Shown: positions 1 through 8,657, counted from the stretch's first letter. The stretch: DNA of 31,828 nucleotides from JBECKX01 sp964468475 (GCA_964468475.1 CAYXUL010000035.1:1-31828), one strand, 5' to 3'. A program made the numbers and translations. Notes: generated by a model from the letters alone, not told the origin.

Positions 1-60
1 ATTTGCAAAAGGCTGCCAAGCAACAGCTTCACCTAGCCCTTGAATTTTCTGCTAAATTCC

Positions 61-88
61 TTGACTTGGGGTGTCTCAGCGGTATATT
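61..88 (+). promoter_or_regulatory. probable sigma-70 promoter of dnaA
   Basis: TTGACT at 61-66 and TATATT at 83-88 are separated by 16 bases, a good match to a housekeeping promoter. It points at dnaA, leaving a leader of about 215 bases that carries a DnaA box. The rest of 1-311 shows no convincing gene; the 60-codon reading frame there begins inside the promoter and is not supported. Confidence 0.55.
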
Positions 89-139
89 ACACCCTCGGAA
101 GTCACTGAGAGACAATCTGTTAACAAGATGTTGGCAGAT

Positions 140-148
140 TGTGGAAAA
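140..148 (-). promoter_or_regulatory. DnaA box in the dnaA leader
   Basis: TGTGGAAAA reads TTTTCCACA on the minus strand, which fits the consensus TTWTNCACA. It lies between the dnaA promoter and the dnaA start. That is a common position for autoregulation of dnaA or for one part of a split origin. Confidence 0.55.
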
Positions 149-311
149 CTGTCAGTCTTGAGGGATTTCAAGGTGGCTTCTGACCGAACTCGGGCAGTTA
201 TCGGATACTACGAAACCAGTTGCTTTAAGATACCAAAACTTCCAAGGGCGTAGTGTCTCTAAATTGTGACGAATTTAAAGATCTCCTATTTCTGATTTGA
301 GGGGTTATAAC

Positions 312-1691
312 ATGCAGGAAAGAATCGAAGCACTTTGGGACCAATGCTTGTCCCACCTTTCCCGGGAAGTCAACCGCCAAACTTTCCATACCTGGCTCAA
401 ACCTACTTCCGTCGAGTTCGTCGAGGATCACACCTTCAACATCCTCGTACCGAACAAGTTCGCTGCCGGCTGGATTTCGGAGCGCTTCACCTCCAAAATC
501 CGCCAAGCGCTGGCTGCAACTTCCGAGGACTCCTGGGAATTCGGATTCAAAGTCAAACAGATGCCGATTCAGGCTGACATCTTCCACGCCAGCACCAACG
601 GCAACGGTACAAACGGGCGGCACCACTCTCTCGAAGCGACGCCGCAGGCGAACGGCAAGGCCACCGGTTGTAAGCTCAACCCAAGATATCACTTCGACAA
701 ATTCATCGTCGGTGATTCCAACCAATTTGCCTACGCTGCCTGCGAAGCGGTTTCTGAGACGCTCGGCGTGAATCGCTTCAACCCGCTGTTTATCTACGGA
801 GGCGTTGGTCTTGGCAAGACCCACCTGGTTCAGGCGATCGGACACGCGGTCTTAGAAACAAATCCCCGCAAGAAGGTCATGTACGTCACCAGTGAAGAGT
901 TCACTAACGACTTCATTCGTTCACTCGGCACCAAGTCGACGCATGAATTCGTTACCCGTTATCGTACTGTTGACCTGCTCTTGCTCGATGACATTCAGTT
1001 CTTTACCGGCAAAGAATCGACTCAGGAGCAGTTCTTTCATACCTTCAACGCTCTGCACCAGGAAGGCAAACAGATCGTGCTCACTGCGGACCGCCATCCT
1101 ACCGATATCCTCGGCCTCGAAGAGCGCTTATTGTCGCGGTTCAACTGGGGTCTGGTGGCAGATATCCAGCCACCGTCGCTGGAAACCCGCATTGCGATTC
1201 TGCAGAAGAAAGCCGATTGGGAGGGGGTCTTTGTACCTCCGGATGTGCTCTCTTATGTCGCTGATTCGATCAAAACCAATGTCCGTGAGTTGGAGGGTGC
1301 ACTGACGGCTCTGATCGCCTATTCGGCTTTGAGTAATACGGAGATCTCGCTGGCGATGGCGAAATCACGCCTTAAACATACGATTCGCGACAAGAAATCT
1401 CCGGTCACGCTGGAGCTGATCAGTAAGAAGGTTTCTGCATATTTCAAAATCTCCGAAGAGCTGATAAAATCGAAGAAAAAGAGCCAGGAAATTGTGATCG
1501 CTCGTCACGTGGCAATGTATATCGCGCGGACTTTGACCAATAACTCGCTGAAAATGATTGGCAAGTTCTTCGGAAATCGTGATCATTCCACGGTAATTCA
1601 CGCGGTTCAGCAGGTCAATGATATGTGTTCAGCATCGCAGGATTTCAAGCTCCAGGTCGACCAATTAACCGCAGATATGTATGGTGGATAA
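312..1691 (+). CDS. dnaA: chromosomal replication initiator DnaA
   Basis: AAA+ initiator that binds DnaA boxes and opens the origin. The 459-residue protein has domain I (about 1-85), a low-complexity Asn/Gly linker (about 92-118), an AAA+ domain with Walker A GGVGLGKT at 163-170 and Walker B LLLLDD at 222-227, the sensor/arginine region ERLLSRFNWGL near 271-281, and a C-terminal DNA-binding domain. The DnaA signature there reads FGNRDHSTV near 420-428; the usual second Gly is Asn. I chose ATG 312 over an in-frame TTG at 297 because GAGGGG sits 7 bases upstream of the ATG and the protein then begins MQERIEALW, as is normal for the family. Length is typical. dnaN follows after a 231-base spacer with further DnaA boxes. 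Confidence 0.98.
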   Translation: MQERIEALWDQCLSHLSREVNRQTFHTWLKPTSVEFVEDHTFNILVPNKFAAGWISERFTSKIRQALAATSEDSWEFGFKVKQMPIQADIFHASTNGNGTNGRHHSLEATPQANGKATGCKLNPRYHFDKFIVGDSNQFAYAACEAVSETLGVNRFNPLFIYGGVGLGKTHLVQAIGHAVLETNPRKKVMYVTSEEFTNDFIRSLGTKSTHEFVTRYRTVDLLLLDDIQFFTGKESTQEQFFHTFNALHQEGKQIVLTADRHPTDILGLEERLLSRFNWGLVADIQPPSLETRIAILQKKADWEGVFVPPDVLSYVADSIKTNVRELEGALTALIAYSALSNTEISLAMAKSRLKHTIRDKKSPVTLELISKKVSAYFKISEELIKSKKKSQEIVIARHVAMYIARTLTNNSLKMIGKFFGNRDHSTVIHAVQQVNDMCSASQDFKLQVDQLTADMYGG

Positions 1692-1922
1692 GCCGTGGAG
1701 AAAGGCTTTGAGAAATTGTGGAGAAAAAGTTGCTCACAATTAGAGCTTCGGAGTCAACAGTGGTTCACCTGTAATCCACATTCAGTGAGCGCGGTACTAT
1801 TTTGAAAGCCAACAATATCGCTTTACAAGGAAGTTTATCCACACTACTATTACTGCTATGAATTTAAGATATTATCTTCCTAACTAATAATTAGGCGTGT
1901 GGAAACAGAGGGAAGTTCGCCA
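1692..1922. other. probable origin of replication (oriC), dnaA-dnaN spacer
   Basis: The spacer holds one perfect DnaA box, TTATCCACA at 1835-1843 on the plus strand. Near matches are TGTGGAGAA at 1717-1725 (minus), TTGCTCACA at 1730-1738, TAATCCACA at 1772-1780 and TGTGGAAAC at 1898-1906 (minus). Immediately after the perfect box, 1845-1895 is very AT-rich and would suit a DNA-unwinding element. The position between dnaA and dnaN is the commonest place for oriC. No experimental or skew evidence was available, so this rests on box content and context. Confidence 0.7.
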
Positions 1923-3032
1923 ATGAAATTCACGTTGACGACCGATAAGATACAAACTGCTCTTGCTGCAGTAATGAGCGCAGTACCCACTAAATCAACT
2001 CTACCGATTCTCGGTAATATTCTCCTTGAAGCTGACGGCAAAGTATTAAAGCTCTCCGCTACTGATCTGGAGATCTCAGTAACAACCGCGGTTGAGTGTA
2101 AAGCTGTTAAAAAAGGCGCTATTGCTATACCTGCGAAAGCCTTTGCTGAGATTATCAATGCGTTGCCGCAGACTGAGATAGAGATTGAGGCTGTAAATAA
2201 CCGCCTGGAGATGAGATTCGGGACCGGTGATTACAAGATTTCCGGCATGTCACCAGATGAATTCCCTAAACTTCCCGAAGTCAACAAGCCAAAAGAGATT
2301 AAGCTTCCTGCCGATGTCATGCGCAAGCTGATCAACAAAGTTGCTTACGCTGTTTCCACCGATGAGACCCGGCCTGCGCTCAATGGTATTCTCTGGCAGA
2401 CGAACGGTGAACGAATGAGAATGGTGGCCACCGATGGCCATCGCCTGGCGAAATTCGAAGCTGATAATGCAAAGCTGCAAGGATTGTATGGCGATGTGAT
2501 CCTGCCGCCGCGGGCGCTGAATTTGCTCAATAAGCTGGCCGGCGATAGCGTTGCCGAAGTTGGCGTGATTTTCGGTGAGAATAACCTGGTATTCACTGCC
2601 GGTGGCAATACGATCTCAACCAGGTTGATTGAGGGTCCGTATCCGAATACTGATCAGGTCATCCCCAAGAACAACGAAAAATCACTGCTGATTCAGCGTA
2701 CTGCGCTCTCGGAGACGGTGCGCCGCGTGGCGATTCTCTCCAATTCGCTGACCCACCAGGTGAAATTCACGATCAGCAACAACACCTTAGAACTTTCAGC
2801 GACTAATGTTGATCTGGGTGGTGAAGCTGTCGAGAAGCTGCCGTGCCAGTATGACGGCGATGACCTGGAGATCGGCTACAACGCTCAGTATGTCATTGAC
2901 ATCCTGCGCCAAACTGAAGGGGACGAGGTCAAATTCGCGCTGGCATCCCCCACTGCCGCCGCGGTTGTGACCTCCGCCGACGCCGATGAAGACTACCTCT
3001 GCCTGGTGATGCCGCTTAGATTGGCGGACTAG
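1923..3032 (+). CDS. dnaN: DNA polymerase III beta subunit (sliding clamp)
   Basis: Ring-shaped processivity clamp for the replicative polymerase. The 369-residue protein begins MKFTLTTDKIQTAL, contains three similar clamp domains of about 120 residues (for instance KSTLPILGNILLEA near 27-40 and ATDGHRLAKFE in domain II), and ends YLCLVMPLRLAD, the usual clamp C-terminus. The ATG at 1923 follows GAGGGAAG; an in-frame GTG at 1899 would add eight residues absent from the family and would overlap a DnaA-box-like site. Length is normal. It follows dnaA in the same direction, the classic origin arrangement. Confidence 0.97.
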   Translation: MKFTLTTDKIQTALAAVMSAVPTKSTLPILGNILLEADGKVLKLSATDLEISVTTAVECKAVKKGAIAIPAKAFAEIINALPQTEIEIEAVNNRLEMRFGTGDYKISGMSPDEFPKLPEVNKPKEIKLPADVMRKLINKVAYAVSTDETRPALNGILWQTNGERMRMVATDGHRLAKFEADNAKLQGLYGDVILPPRALNLLNKLAGDSVAEVGVIFGENNLVFTAGGNTISTRLIEGPYPNTDQVIPKNNEKSLLIQRTALSETVRRVAILSNSLTHQVKFTISNNTLELSATNVDLGGEAVEKLPCQYDGDDLEIGYNAQYVIDILRQTEGDEVKFALASPTAAAVVTSADADEDYLCLVMPLRLAD

Positions 3033-3077
3033 GGGGGAGTATTCTGAGCGGGGATATTTGTTTTCTTTCACGATAAA

Positions 3078-3270
3078 TCAATGCGTGTCATTCCGGGCTT
3101 GACCCGGAATCCAGGAGGTCAGACATTCTTGTCTGACATTGCGCCGAAGGTGCAAGTTTTGGGACATTACTCACCCCGTCTTCCGTCCCGATCCTGATCG
3201 GGACGAAATCCACTCCTCTCAAGAGGAGATTTTCTGCTTTCTGCGAGACCTTGTCGAAGGTGATCGAAAT
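3078..3270. repeat. hairpin repeat island 1
   Basis: Five inverted repeats lie in about 180 bases downstream of dnaN. They are ATTCCGGG/CCCGGAAT (3090-3110), GTCAGACA/TGTCTGAC (3118-3137), GTCCCGATC/GATCGGGAC (3185-3204), CTCCTCT/AGAGGAG (3213-3228) and ACCTT/AAGGT (3248-3261). The second recurs at 4855-4874 in the opposite orientation with matching flanks. The fourth is a variant of the CCCCTCT/AGAGGGG stem found at 4680, 16008 and 16236. The block is open in the frame of the next gene, but it is repeat DNA rather than coding. Confidence 0.85.
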
Positions 3271-3282
3271 TTGAAGATCGGA

Positions 3283-4284
3283 ATGAAGAAAATCACTAAC
3301 AGGTATCGTCTGAGAGGACTCTTAATAGTGATTCTGCTCTTTGTTGCGGGACACTCATGGGCTCAAAACGAGGATTCGTGTGCAGCACCGCACAGCTTCT
3401 ATGAACCGTCAGAGGGGTGGCTTGAGAGCTATTTGGCATTCCCTCTTACCAAGTATCGGCACTTCAGATATCCAGAGATCGGAACATTTTCGCCTTTGCC
3501 TTTGAATCTGAAATTCGTAACTGGTTCCCGTGAATGGTCGATGAAAGATTCAGCGTTTGTAAGGGCTGATTTCACCCTTGCTGATACTCTGCCATCGTTC
3601 TACTTTCGTTCTACCTATTTGATGCTTTTCGCGCGCTGGACGAACCTGCTTCCCTGGGAGGCACCGCCCAGCGCGTTCGTTGTCGCAATCGATGGTGAAG
3701 CGCAGAAAGCAGTTACCTTTGATCCATATCCTTTTGGAGGACGAATTGGAGAAGACCGGCCAGATGGTTCTACTGATGTCAGTCACAACATAGAGTATGT
3801 ACAGGCTGATTTTCGTAAGGGATCAGTTGGCTACTTTGACAAGTCCTCTGCGGTAACGGCCTCCTATGAGGCCATTACATTGTTATCATGGGAATACCCG
3901 GTTTATTTCATTGACTCCCTTGAGCAAGTGGAAGAGCTTTCGAACATACTAGAGGACAATGCCTTCTGGGAGCAACCCCCCAGTGAATCGCAAGTGAGCG
4001 TGCTCGCGCACAGCAGTATGAAGATGTCAGATTTGCTTGCGATTCTTAACTGGCGGCCTATCAAAAAGTTCTACGATGATTCGGAATTCACCGTGTTGAG
4101 AGACAGCGTACCTCCGCTGAGCATTTCCTTTCAACCGGGCGATTCCAGTATGGTCGTGAATTGCTGCACCTGGAGCCCGATTGGTGGGACAGTAAAGGCA
4201 TGGGAAATAGCGTTTAAGCACAATTCCATCCAGATCTCTTACAGGCAACTAGGTCTATTCTTTGGATTTTCGTGTACTCTTTAA
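3283..4284 (+). CDS. secreted protein of unknown function
   Basis: I do not recognise this 333-residue protein. It begins MKKITNRYRLRGLL and has a clear Sec signal peptide: Arg/Lys-rich start, hydrophobic core LLIVILLFVAG, and a probable cut after HSWA. The mature part is rich in Trp, Phe, Tyr and Pro, with few obvious repeats, and has a CC pair near residue 295. No transmembrane helix follows the signal. The open frame runs upstream to 3139, but that part is hairpin repeat, so I place the start at ATG 3283; the upstream Shine-Dalgarno is weak. It stands alone between two repeat islands, and no neighbour suggests a role. It may be periplasmic or exported. Confidence 0.7.
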   Translation: MKKITNRYRLRGLLIVILLFVAGHSWAQNEDSCAAPHSFYEPSEGWLESYLAFPLTKYRHFRYPEIGTFSPLPLNLKFVTGSREWSMKDSAFVRADFTLADTLPSFYFRSTYLMLFARWTNLLPWEAPPSAFVVAIDGEAQKAVTFDPYPFGGRIGEDRPDGSTDVSHNIEYVQADFRKGSVGYFDKSSAVTASYEAITLLSWEYPVYFIDSLEQVEELSNILEDNAFWEQPPSESQVSVLAHSSMKMSDLLAILNWRPIKKFYDDSEFTVLRDSVPPLSISFQPGDSSMVVNCCTWSPIGGTVKAWEIAFKHNSIQISYRQLGLFFGFSCTL

Positions 4285-4389
4285 TGTGAATGTACCAGCT
4301 TAATCTGCGCCGCAGGCTGATCTTTCAGGCGAGACATCAGGGCCCCATGAGGGTGTTTGCTCCGTCCGATGCACCGTACATACGGAGTG

Positions 4390-4513
4390 TTATCGCGAGG
4401 GTCAACCCGATGAAATCGGGTTGTGACGTGGCGATCTCCTCTACCGCGCCCAGCGGCGCTACCACTGAGATTGCCGCGCTCGCCCCGATTCGTCGGGGCT
4501 CGCTCGCAATGAC
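4390..4513. repeat. long inverted-repeat element, family A copy 1
   Basis: The left arm runs from TATCGCGAG to TGACGTGGCGATCTCC and the right arm from GAGATTGCCGCGCTC to CTCGCTCGCAATGAC. The right arm reverse-complemented resembles the left, so the whole element can fold on itself. Each arm carries its own inner hairpin: CAACCCGAT/ATCGGGTTG (4403-4423) on the left and GCCCCGA-TTCG-TCGGGGC (4482-4499) on the right. A further small hairpin, GCGCC/GGCGC, lies at 4446-4459. A second copy with different inner hairpins is at 17818-17930. Confidence 0.85.
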
Positions 4514-4539
4514 ACTAGCACGGCTGGCTACAGTAGCAG

Positions 4540-4909
4540 GTCGAATCCCTTGCGGATTCGACAGCAGCAGGGCCGAATTTATTCGGCAACGTGCTGCTGA
4601 TGCGAATGGAGCATTCTTTCACCATCAGTGAAATGTGCGAATAAATTCGCACCTACCCGAGTTTTTAGCGAAGCCAAATCCCCTCTTGAGAGGGGTGGAT
4701 TNNNNNNNNNNNNNNNNNNNNNNNNNNNNNNNNNNNNNNNNNNNNNNNNNNNNNNNNNNNNNNNNNNNNNNNNNNNNNNNNNNNNNNNNNNNNNNNNNNN
4801 NCCGCACCCTAAAGGGTGCGGCACCCAGCTAAGAGTCCGCGGTTTCGCCGCGATGTCAGACAGGAATGTCTGACCTCCTGATGCGACAGACCTCGGTGGG
4901 TCAACCCAC
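4540..4909. repeat. hairpin repeat island 2, interrupted by an assembly gap
   Basis: A run of short perfect hairpins: GTCGAATCC/GGATTCGAC (4540-4562); CAGCAGCA/TGCTGCTG (about 4562-4599) enclosing GCCGAAT/ATTCGGC (4572-4587); GTGCGAAT/ATTCGCAC (4635-4652); CCCCTCT/AGAGGGG (4680-4695). After the N run come CCGCACCCT/AGGGTGCGG (4802-4821), CGCGG/CCGCG (4838-4852), GTCAGACA/TGTCTGAC (4855-4874) and GTGGGT/ACCCAC (4896-4909). Reading frames through 4290-4941 are products of this repeat DNA. Together with the element at 4390-4513 it fills the 696-base space between two genes. Confidence 0.85.
4702..4801. other. scaffold gap of 100 N
   Basis: Exactly 100 unknown bases, the usual placeholder length, so the true distance is not known. 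It starts a few bases after a CCCCTCT/AGAGGGG hairpin, and the repeat content probably broke the assembly. Confidence 0.99.
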
Positions 4910-4980
4910 ATCTCCCTTGCTAAATCGCCTCCCACATCCATAGATTCCCCCTTATGCCAGATATCTCGAAAGGAATCATC

Positions 4981-5985
4981 ATGCGCCTTTGTTCAAATCG
5001 ATTCTCTTTGGTTGTCATCACTGTCCTGTGCTGCTGCGCGGCAACCGTATTTGCGCAGGGGACCAAGACCGTGGATGTCTTCAATATGGAAGCTGTGCAC
5101 TTCAACAAAGATAACCCAAGTCAGTTTGCTTCGAAAGGAATCACGGTTCTCGATAACGGCCGGCAGGTCCTGCGGCATGTGACCCTGCCTTCTTACAATG
5201 TACCCGTAACGATAACCGCGCATCTGGAAGTGCACCCGCTGCCCAAGGATGAGCTCGATGTTTGCGACAAATGGGACCGCGCCGGAGATATCGCGCTGGT
5301 CAAGCCGGGGATGGCCGACATTCAGTTGGTCAAATTCATAACCTCGTACGGCGGCTACACCGAGTACAACGTCGATGTCTCCGAGCTGGCCTCGCTGCTG
5401 CAGGGCGAATGCGATATTCGCGGTACGATCGATACCTGGGTCAGTCCGGCGTGGAAGATCTCTTTCTCGCTCTCATTCGAACCAGATTCGGAAGCTGTCA
5501 ATCCCGGGTGGGCCGCTGGAATCATGTATGAGAAGAACTTCACCTCAGAGACAGAAGCAAGCGGCGGCGTGGTGGTGAATGTCGACGTGCCGTCCGACCT
5601 CGATCGGGTGGAGTTATACTACTTTGTCTCGGGGCATTGCACCGACGGCCAGGGGGCGGATGAGTTCGAGCAGAAAGACAACGTGATCTACGTCGATGAC
5701 GACCCGGTTTACCGCTTCCGCCCGTGGCGCGATGACTGCCGTGATTTCCGCGACGTCAATCCCTACACCCGCCGCTGGTCCGATGGCTGGTGGTCCTCCG
5801 ATTACAGCCGCTCCGGCTGGTGCCCGGGGGATTATGTCGCGCCGCTGGTACTCGATTTGACTGATCATCTCACACCCGGTAAGCACAGGGTGCGATTCAA
5901 CGTCGAGCATGTCCGCCCCAAGGATGACAAGGGCAATCACGGTTACTGGCGGATGTCATCTTACCTGGTGGGAACGAAACTTTAG
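4981..5985 (+). CDS. secreted PNGase F-like protein
   Basis: Probable member of the peptide-N4-(N-acetylglucosaminyl)asparagine amidase F family, two jelly-roll domains that release N-glycans from glycoproteins. The 334-residue protein has a signal peptide (core SLVVITVLCCCAATVFA). It has CDKWDRAGDI at 95-104, matching the N-terminal domain motif that holds the catalytic Asp (D99 here). It also has YGGYTEYNVDVSELASLL at 123-140, GHCTDGQGADEFEQKDNVIYV at 218-238 with a candidate acid at E228, and SRSGWCPGDYVAP at 276-288, the C-terminal domain hallmark. ATG 4981 follows AAGGA at 7 bases; an in-frame ATG at 4954 has no ribosome site and spoils the signal peptide. It ends 5 bases before the end of a convergent kinase gene. 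Family assignment is from remembered motifs; actual amidase activity is inference. Confidence 0.75.
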   Translation: MRLCSNRFSLVVITVLCCCAATVFAQGTKTVDVFNMEAVHFNKDNPSQFASKGITVLDNGRQVLRHVTLPSYNVPVTITAHLEVHPLPKDELDVCDKWDRAGDIALVKPGMADIQLVKFITSYGGYTEYNVDVSELASLLQGECDIRGTIDTWVSPAWKISFSLSFEPDSEAVNPGWAAGIMYEKNFTSETEASGGVVVNVDVPSDLDRVELYYFVSGHCTDGQGADEFEQKDNVIYVDDDPVYRFRPWRDDCRDFRDVNPYTRRWSDGWWSSDYSRSGWCPGDYVAPLVLDLTDHLTPGKHRVRFNVEHVRPKDDKGNHGYWRMSSYLVGTKL

Positions 5986-5990
5986 GGCTG

Positions 5991-8657
5991 CTATTGCTGC
6001 TCGATTTCTTTGTTCCAATCCTGTATCACGATAAAGCCTGCTTCGCGTACGGTGCGAACTCCCTCGTTTATCAAAAATCGCTGGCCATCGTTTGCAGGTG
6101 CGAAAGATCTGTTGGTATATGGCCTCGAGACCTTTTTGAACGAAAAGAGCTTCCTGGCTACGCCTAACTTGAAACCACCCTTCAAGTCGACAGGCACCGC
6201 TTTGACATCGCCAGCTATGGTCTCAAAGAACAGTTCCGAGCCGTCTGAGCGCCAATGAACCTCAGGCGAACCCTCGGTAGAAACCTGCCAGCGCCCGCCG
6301 GAGCCATCCAGCTTGCGAACATAAACCTGGGGCTTCCCCGCTTCAGCGGAGCAATACGCAAGGTATTCTCCATCGGGCGAAAAAGTGCCATTGAAGTCCC
6401 AGCGTGGAGATGTTACCACAGGTGTCAACTTGTCACTATCTTTGGATTTTGCCAGATAGAGGTCAATGTCGCCACTCGTGAAAATGCCAATGCAGTAGCT
6501 GCCATCCGCGGGAGATTGATCGAAAATTACGCTCGCATCCTTGATCTGGGGCATGAAAGTCTCCTCCGCGCCGCTACCGTCCGCTGCTTTGCGTCTGATG
6601 CTCATCGCGGGAATGTTCCCGGCGGAGTAGTAAAGATATGTACCGCCGCGATCCCAAATCGGCAGCAATTCCTGCGCCTGGCCAAAAGTCAGTCGTGAGG
6701 ATACTTTGCGCTGCAAATCACGAATCCAGATATCGTAGGTTCTCAGTTCCGGATCAAGCACTGTATAGGCCAGCAGCGCGCCGTCGGGCGACAATGAAAC
6801 GTCACCGTAATTGCCCGGTTCACCCTCGGGCCCCAGTCTCCTTCCATCTCTATCAACCCATACCAGCTGACTGGGCACGACTGATAAAGCGCGCGAGATT
6901 ACCAGCGTCCCCTCATCAGACACGCTGAAGCTCGCTGAGCCCAATGAACCGGTCACGCTTACATTTCCGGCGACAGGTATTGGTTCGCCGGTAAATTCCA
7001 GTGCGTCGGCGTTAAACGGACGGGCAACCAAAGTCTTGTTCAGGACATAGAGAAGATAACCTGGCGGGCAGTACTCGATTCTGGAATCGACGGTGAAGAA
7101 GCTCTTTTCCTCGTCGCTGCCAAGTTTACCGACCTTTACCAGGAATTGGTTTCCGGAACCGCTTGAATCCATCACGGCCAAATAGAAGAAGTGCTCACCA
7201 TCGGGGAGCATCTGCGGCCAGGCGTGAAAGGATTCGCCAGCCTCGTGATTGATTTTGGTTGCCGCCGCAGGACTTCCTCCACTCGCGGAGATCTGGCGAA
7301 TCGAATCGCCGGTAGCGCCATCAACAAGAATGATGCCATTGCGGCCCCAGCTACCATCTGCGACATGCTTAAACTCGCCAATGAGCTGTGCCGGACCGCC
7401 TGCCACCGGCACTTTCTTAAGTTGTGTGGAATTGTCAGAGTAGGCAAAATAGCGGCTATCGGGTGACCAGAAGGGTCGACCTGCTTTCGCCGTGTTCGGA
7501 ACTAACGTGGGCTCAAGTGAATTGAGTGGTCGCATCCACAGGCCCACTGTACCGGTGGTGTCCTCGCCCTTGAAAACTAAATAGCGGCCATTCGGTGATA
7601 TCCGCGGTCGGTCGGCCCACGCAAACCCTTCGCTCAGGTCAACCACAAGCCTTCGCACTCTCGGCGCGGGTTGACTGCGCGTGAACCAGAGCGCCCCGAA
7701 CAATAATGCCGCGAGCATCGCCACGAAGGCAATCGTCCAGGCCAGACGGAACCGTACCCTGCGGCGCCTGGTGACTACCGCCGGGGTACCAGCCTGCGAG
7801 CCGGATTGCAGAATCCAGCGCAGTTCATCGCCAAGGTCACGCACCGATTGCCAGCGGTTCTCGGGGTTCTTGGCGAGACATTTCTTCACCAGTCGATCGA
7901 GCCCGGGCGGTGTCATCGGTTTAAGCTGTGACACCGGTTCAGGCTCACGCTCCAGAATTGCAGCGATCAAACTTGCCTGGCTGCCGCCTTTGAAGGCTCG
8001 CTGCCCGGTGATCATTTCGTAAAGTGTCGACCCGAACGCAAAGATATCGCTGCGCTCGTCCGCTTCCTTACCCTCCAGCTGCTCTGGTGACATGTACTGG
8101 ATGGTGCCGATAATGGTACCCTCACCAGTCAGCGGTGTCGTCTGCGTAACTCCGCTCACGCCCTCCACCACGCCGTCAGCGCGTTCGAGCTTGGCCAGCC
8201 CGAAATCGAGCAGCTTGGGGCCGGTTTTGGTAAGGATGATATTGCCGGGCTTGAGATCGCGGTGGATCAGTTTCTTGCGGTGGGCAGTATCGAGTGCGTC
8301 GGCAATCTGCGCGGCAATATCAAGTGCTTCCGGCACTCCGAGCGTGCCACGACTCAGTAGATCGGTGAGAGATTCGCCTTCAAGGAACTCCATCACCAGG
8401 AAATAGGTGTCGCCTTCGTGTCCGACATCGTAAAGCGTGCAGATATTGGGGTGGTTCAGGCGCGAGATCGCCCTGGCTTCCTGCTCGAAGCGCGCTACCA
8501 GTTGCGGCTGGGTGCGCAGCTTGTCAGGCAGAATCTTGATAGCTACAATCCGGTCGAGGCGGGTATCGCGCGCCTTATAGACCTCCCCCATGCCGCCGGC
8601 GCCGGCCGGAGAGAGGATTTCGTACGGTCCCAATTTCTGCCCTGATTCCAGACTCAT
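5991..8657 (-). CDS. transmembrane Ser/Thr kinase with PD40/TolB-like propeller
   Basis: Eukaryote-type protein kinase on the cytoplasmic side joined to an external sensor. In the 888-residue protein the kinase domain (about 10-285) has the glycine loop GAGGMGEVY (19-27), VAIK with K41, the catalytic loop HRDLKPGN (132-139), DFG (151-153) and SPEQLEG in place of APE (190-196). A basic stretch (297-304) precedes one membrane helix (about 305-326). The remaining 550 residues hold repeats such as ISPNGRYLVF, WSPDSRYFAYS, LSPDGALLAYT and FSPDGEYLAYCS, typical of PD40/TolB-type beta-propellers. All kinase residues needed for activity are present. I start at the ATG giving MSLESGQKLGPYEI; the frame continues 25 codons upstream but family members begin about here. 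It is monocistronic, convergent with the PNGase-like gene, and divergent from the small membrane protein. The ligand is unknown. Confidence 0.92.
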   Translation of the reverse strand: MSLESGQKLGPYEILSPAGAGGMGEVYKARDTRLDRIVAIKILPDKLRTQPQLVARFEQEARAISRLNHPNICTLYDVGHEGDTYFLVMEFLEGESLTDLLSRGTLGVPEALDIAAQIADALDTAHRKKLIHRDLKPGNIILTKTGPKLLDFGLAKLERADGVVEGVSGVTQTTPLTGEGTIIGTIQYMSPEQLEGKEADERSDIFAFGSTLYEMITGQRAFKGGSQASLIAAILEREPEPVSQLKPMTPPGLDRLVKKCLAKNPENRWQSVRDLGDELRWILQSGSQAGTPAVVTRRRRVRFRLAWTIAFVAMLAALLFGALWFTRSQPAPRVRRLVVDLSEGFAWADRPRISPNGRYLVFKGEDTTGTVGLWMRPLNSLEPTLVPNTAKAGRPFWSPDSRYFAYSDNSTQLKKVPVAGGPAQLIGEFKHVADGSWGRNGIILVDGATGDSIRQISASGGSPAAATKINHEAGESFHAWPQMLPDGEHFFYLAVMDSSGSGNQFLVKVGKLGSDEEKSFFTVDSRIEYCPPGYLLYVLNKTLVARPFNADALEFTGEPIPVAGNVSVTGSLGSASFSVSDEGTLVISRALSVVPSQLVWVDRDGRRLGPEGEPGNYGDVSLSPDGALLAYTVLDPELRTYDIWIRDLQRKVSSRLTFGQAQELLPIWDRGGTYLYYSAGNIPAMSIRRKAADGSGAEETFMPQIKDASVIFDQSPADGSYCIGIFTSGDIDLYLAKSKDSDKLTPVVTSPRWDFNGTFSPDGEYLAYCSAEAGKPQVYVRKLDGSGGRWQVSTEGSPEVHWRSDGSELFFETIAGDVKAVPVDLKGGFKLGVARKLFSFKKVSRPYTNRSFAPANDGQRFLINEGVRTVREAGFIVIQDWNKEIEQQ

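Noticed and set aside
71..253. 60-codon frame upstream of dnaA
   Set aside because: It starts between the -35 and -10 boxes of the dnaA promoter and has no ribosome site.
4538..4562. T-arm-like GGTCGAATCCC, suggestive of a tRNA
   Set aside because: It is one arm of the GTCGAATCC/GGATTCGAC hairpin; no acceptor, D or anticodon arm surrounds it. I found no other tRNA or rRNA candidate.
4290..4631. 113-codon plus-strand frame after the orphan secreted gene
   Set aside because: It translates hairpin repeat DNA; its SDVAISS-like and IRRGS-like stretches recur in the translation of the copy at 17818-17930.
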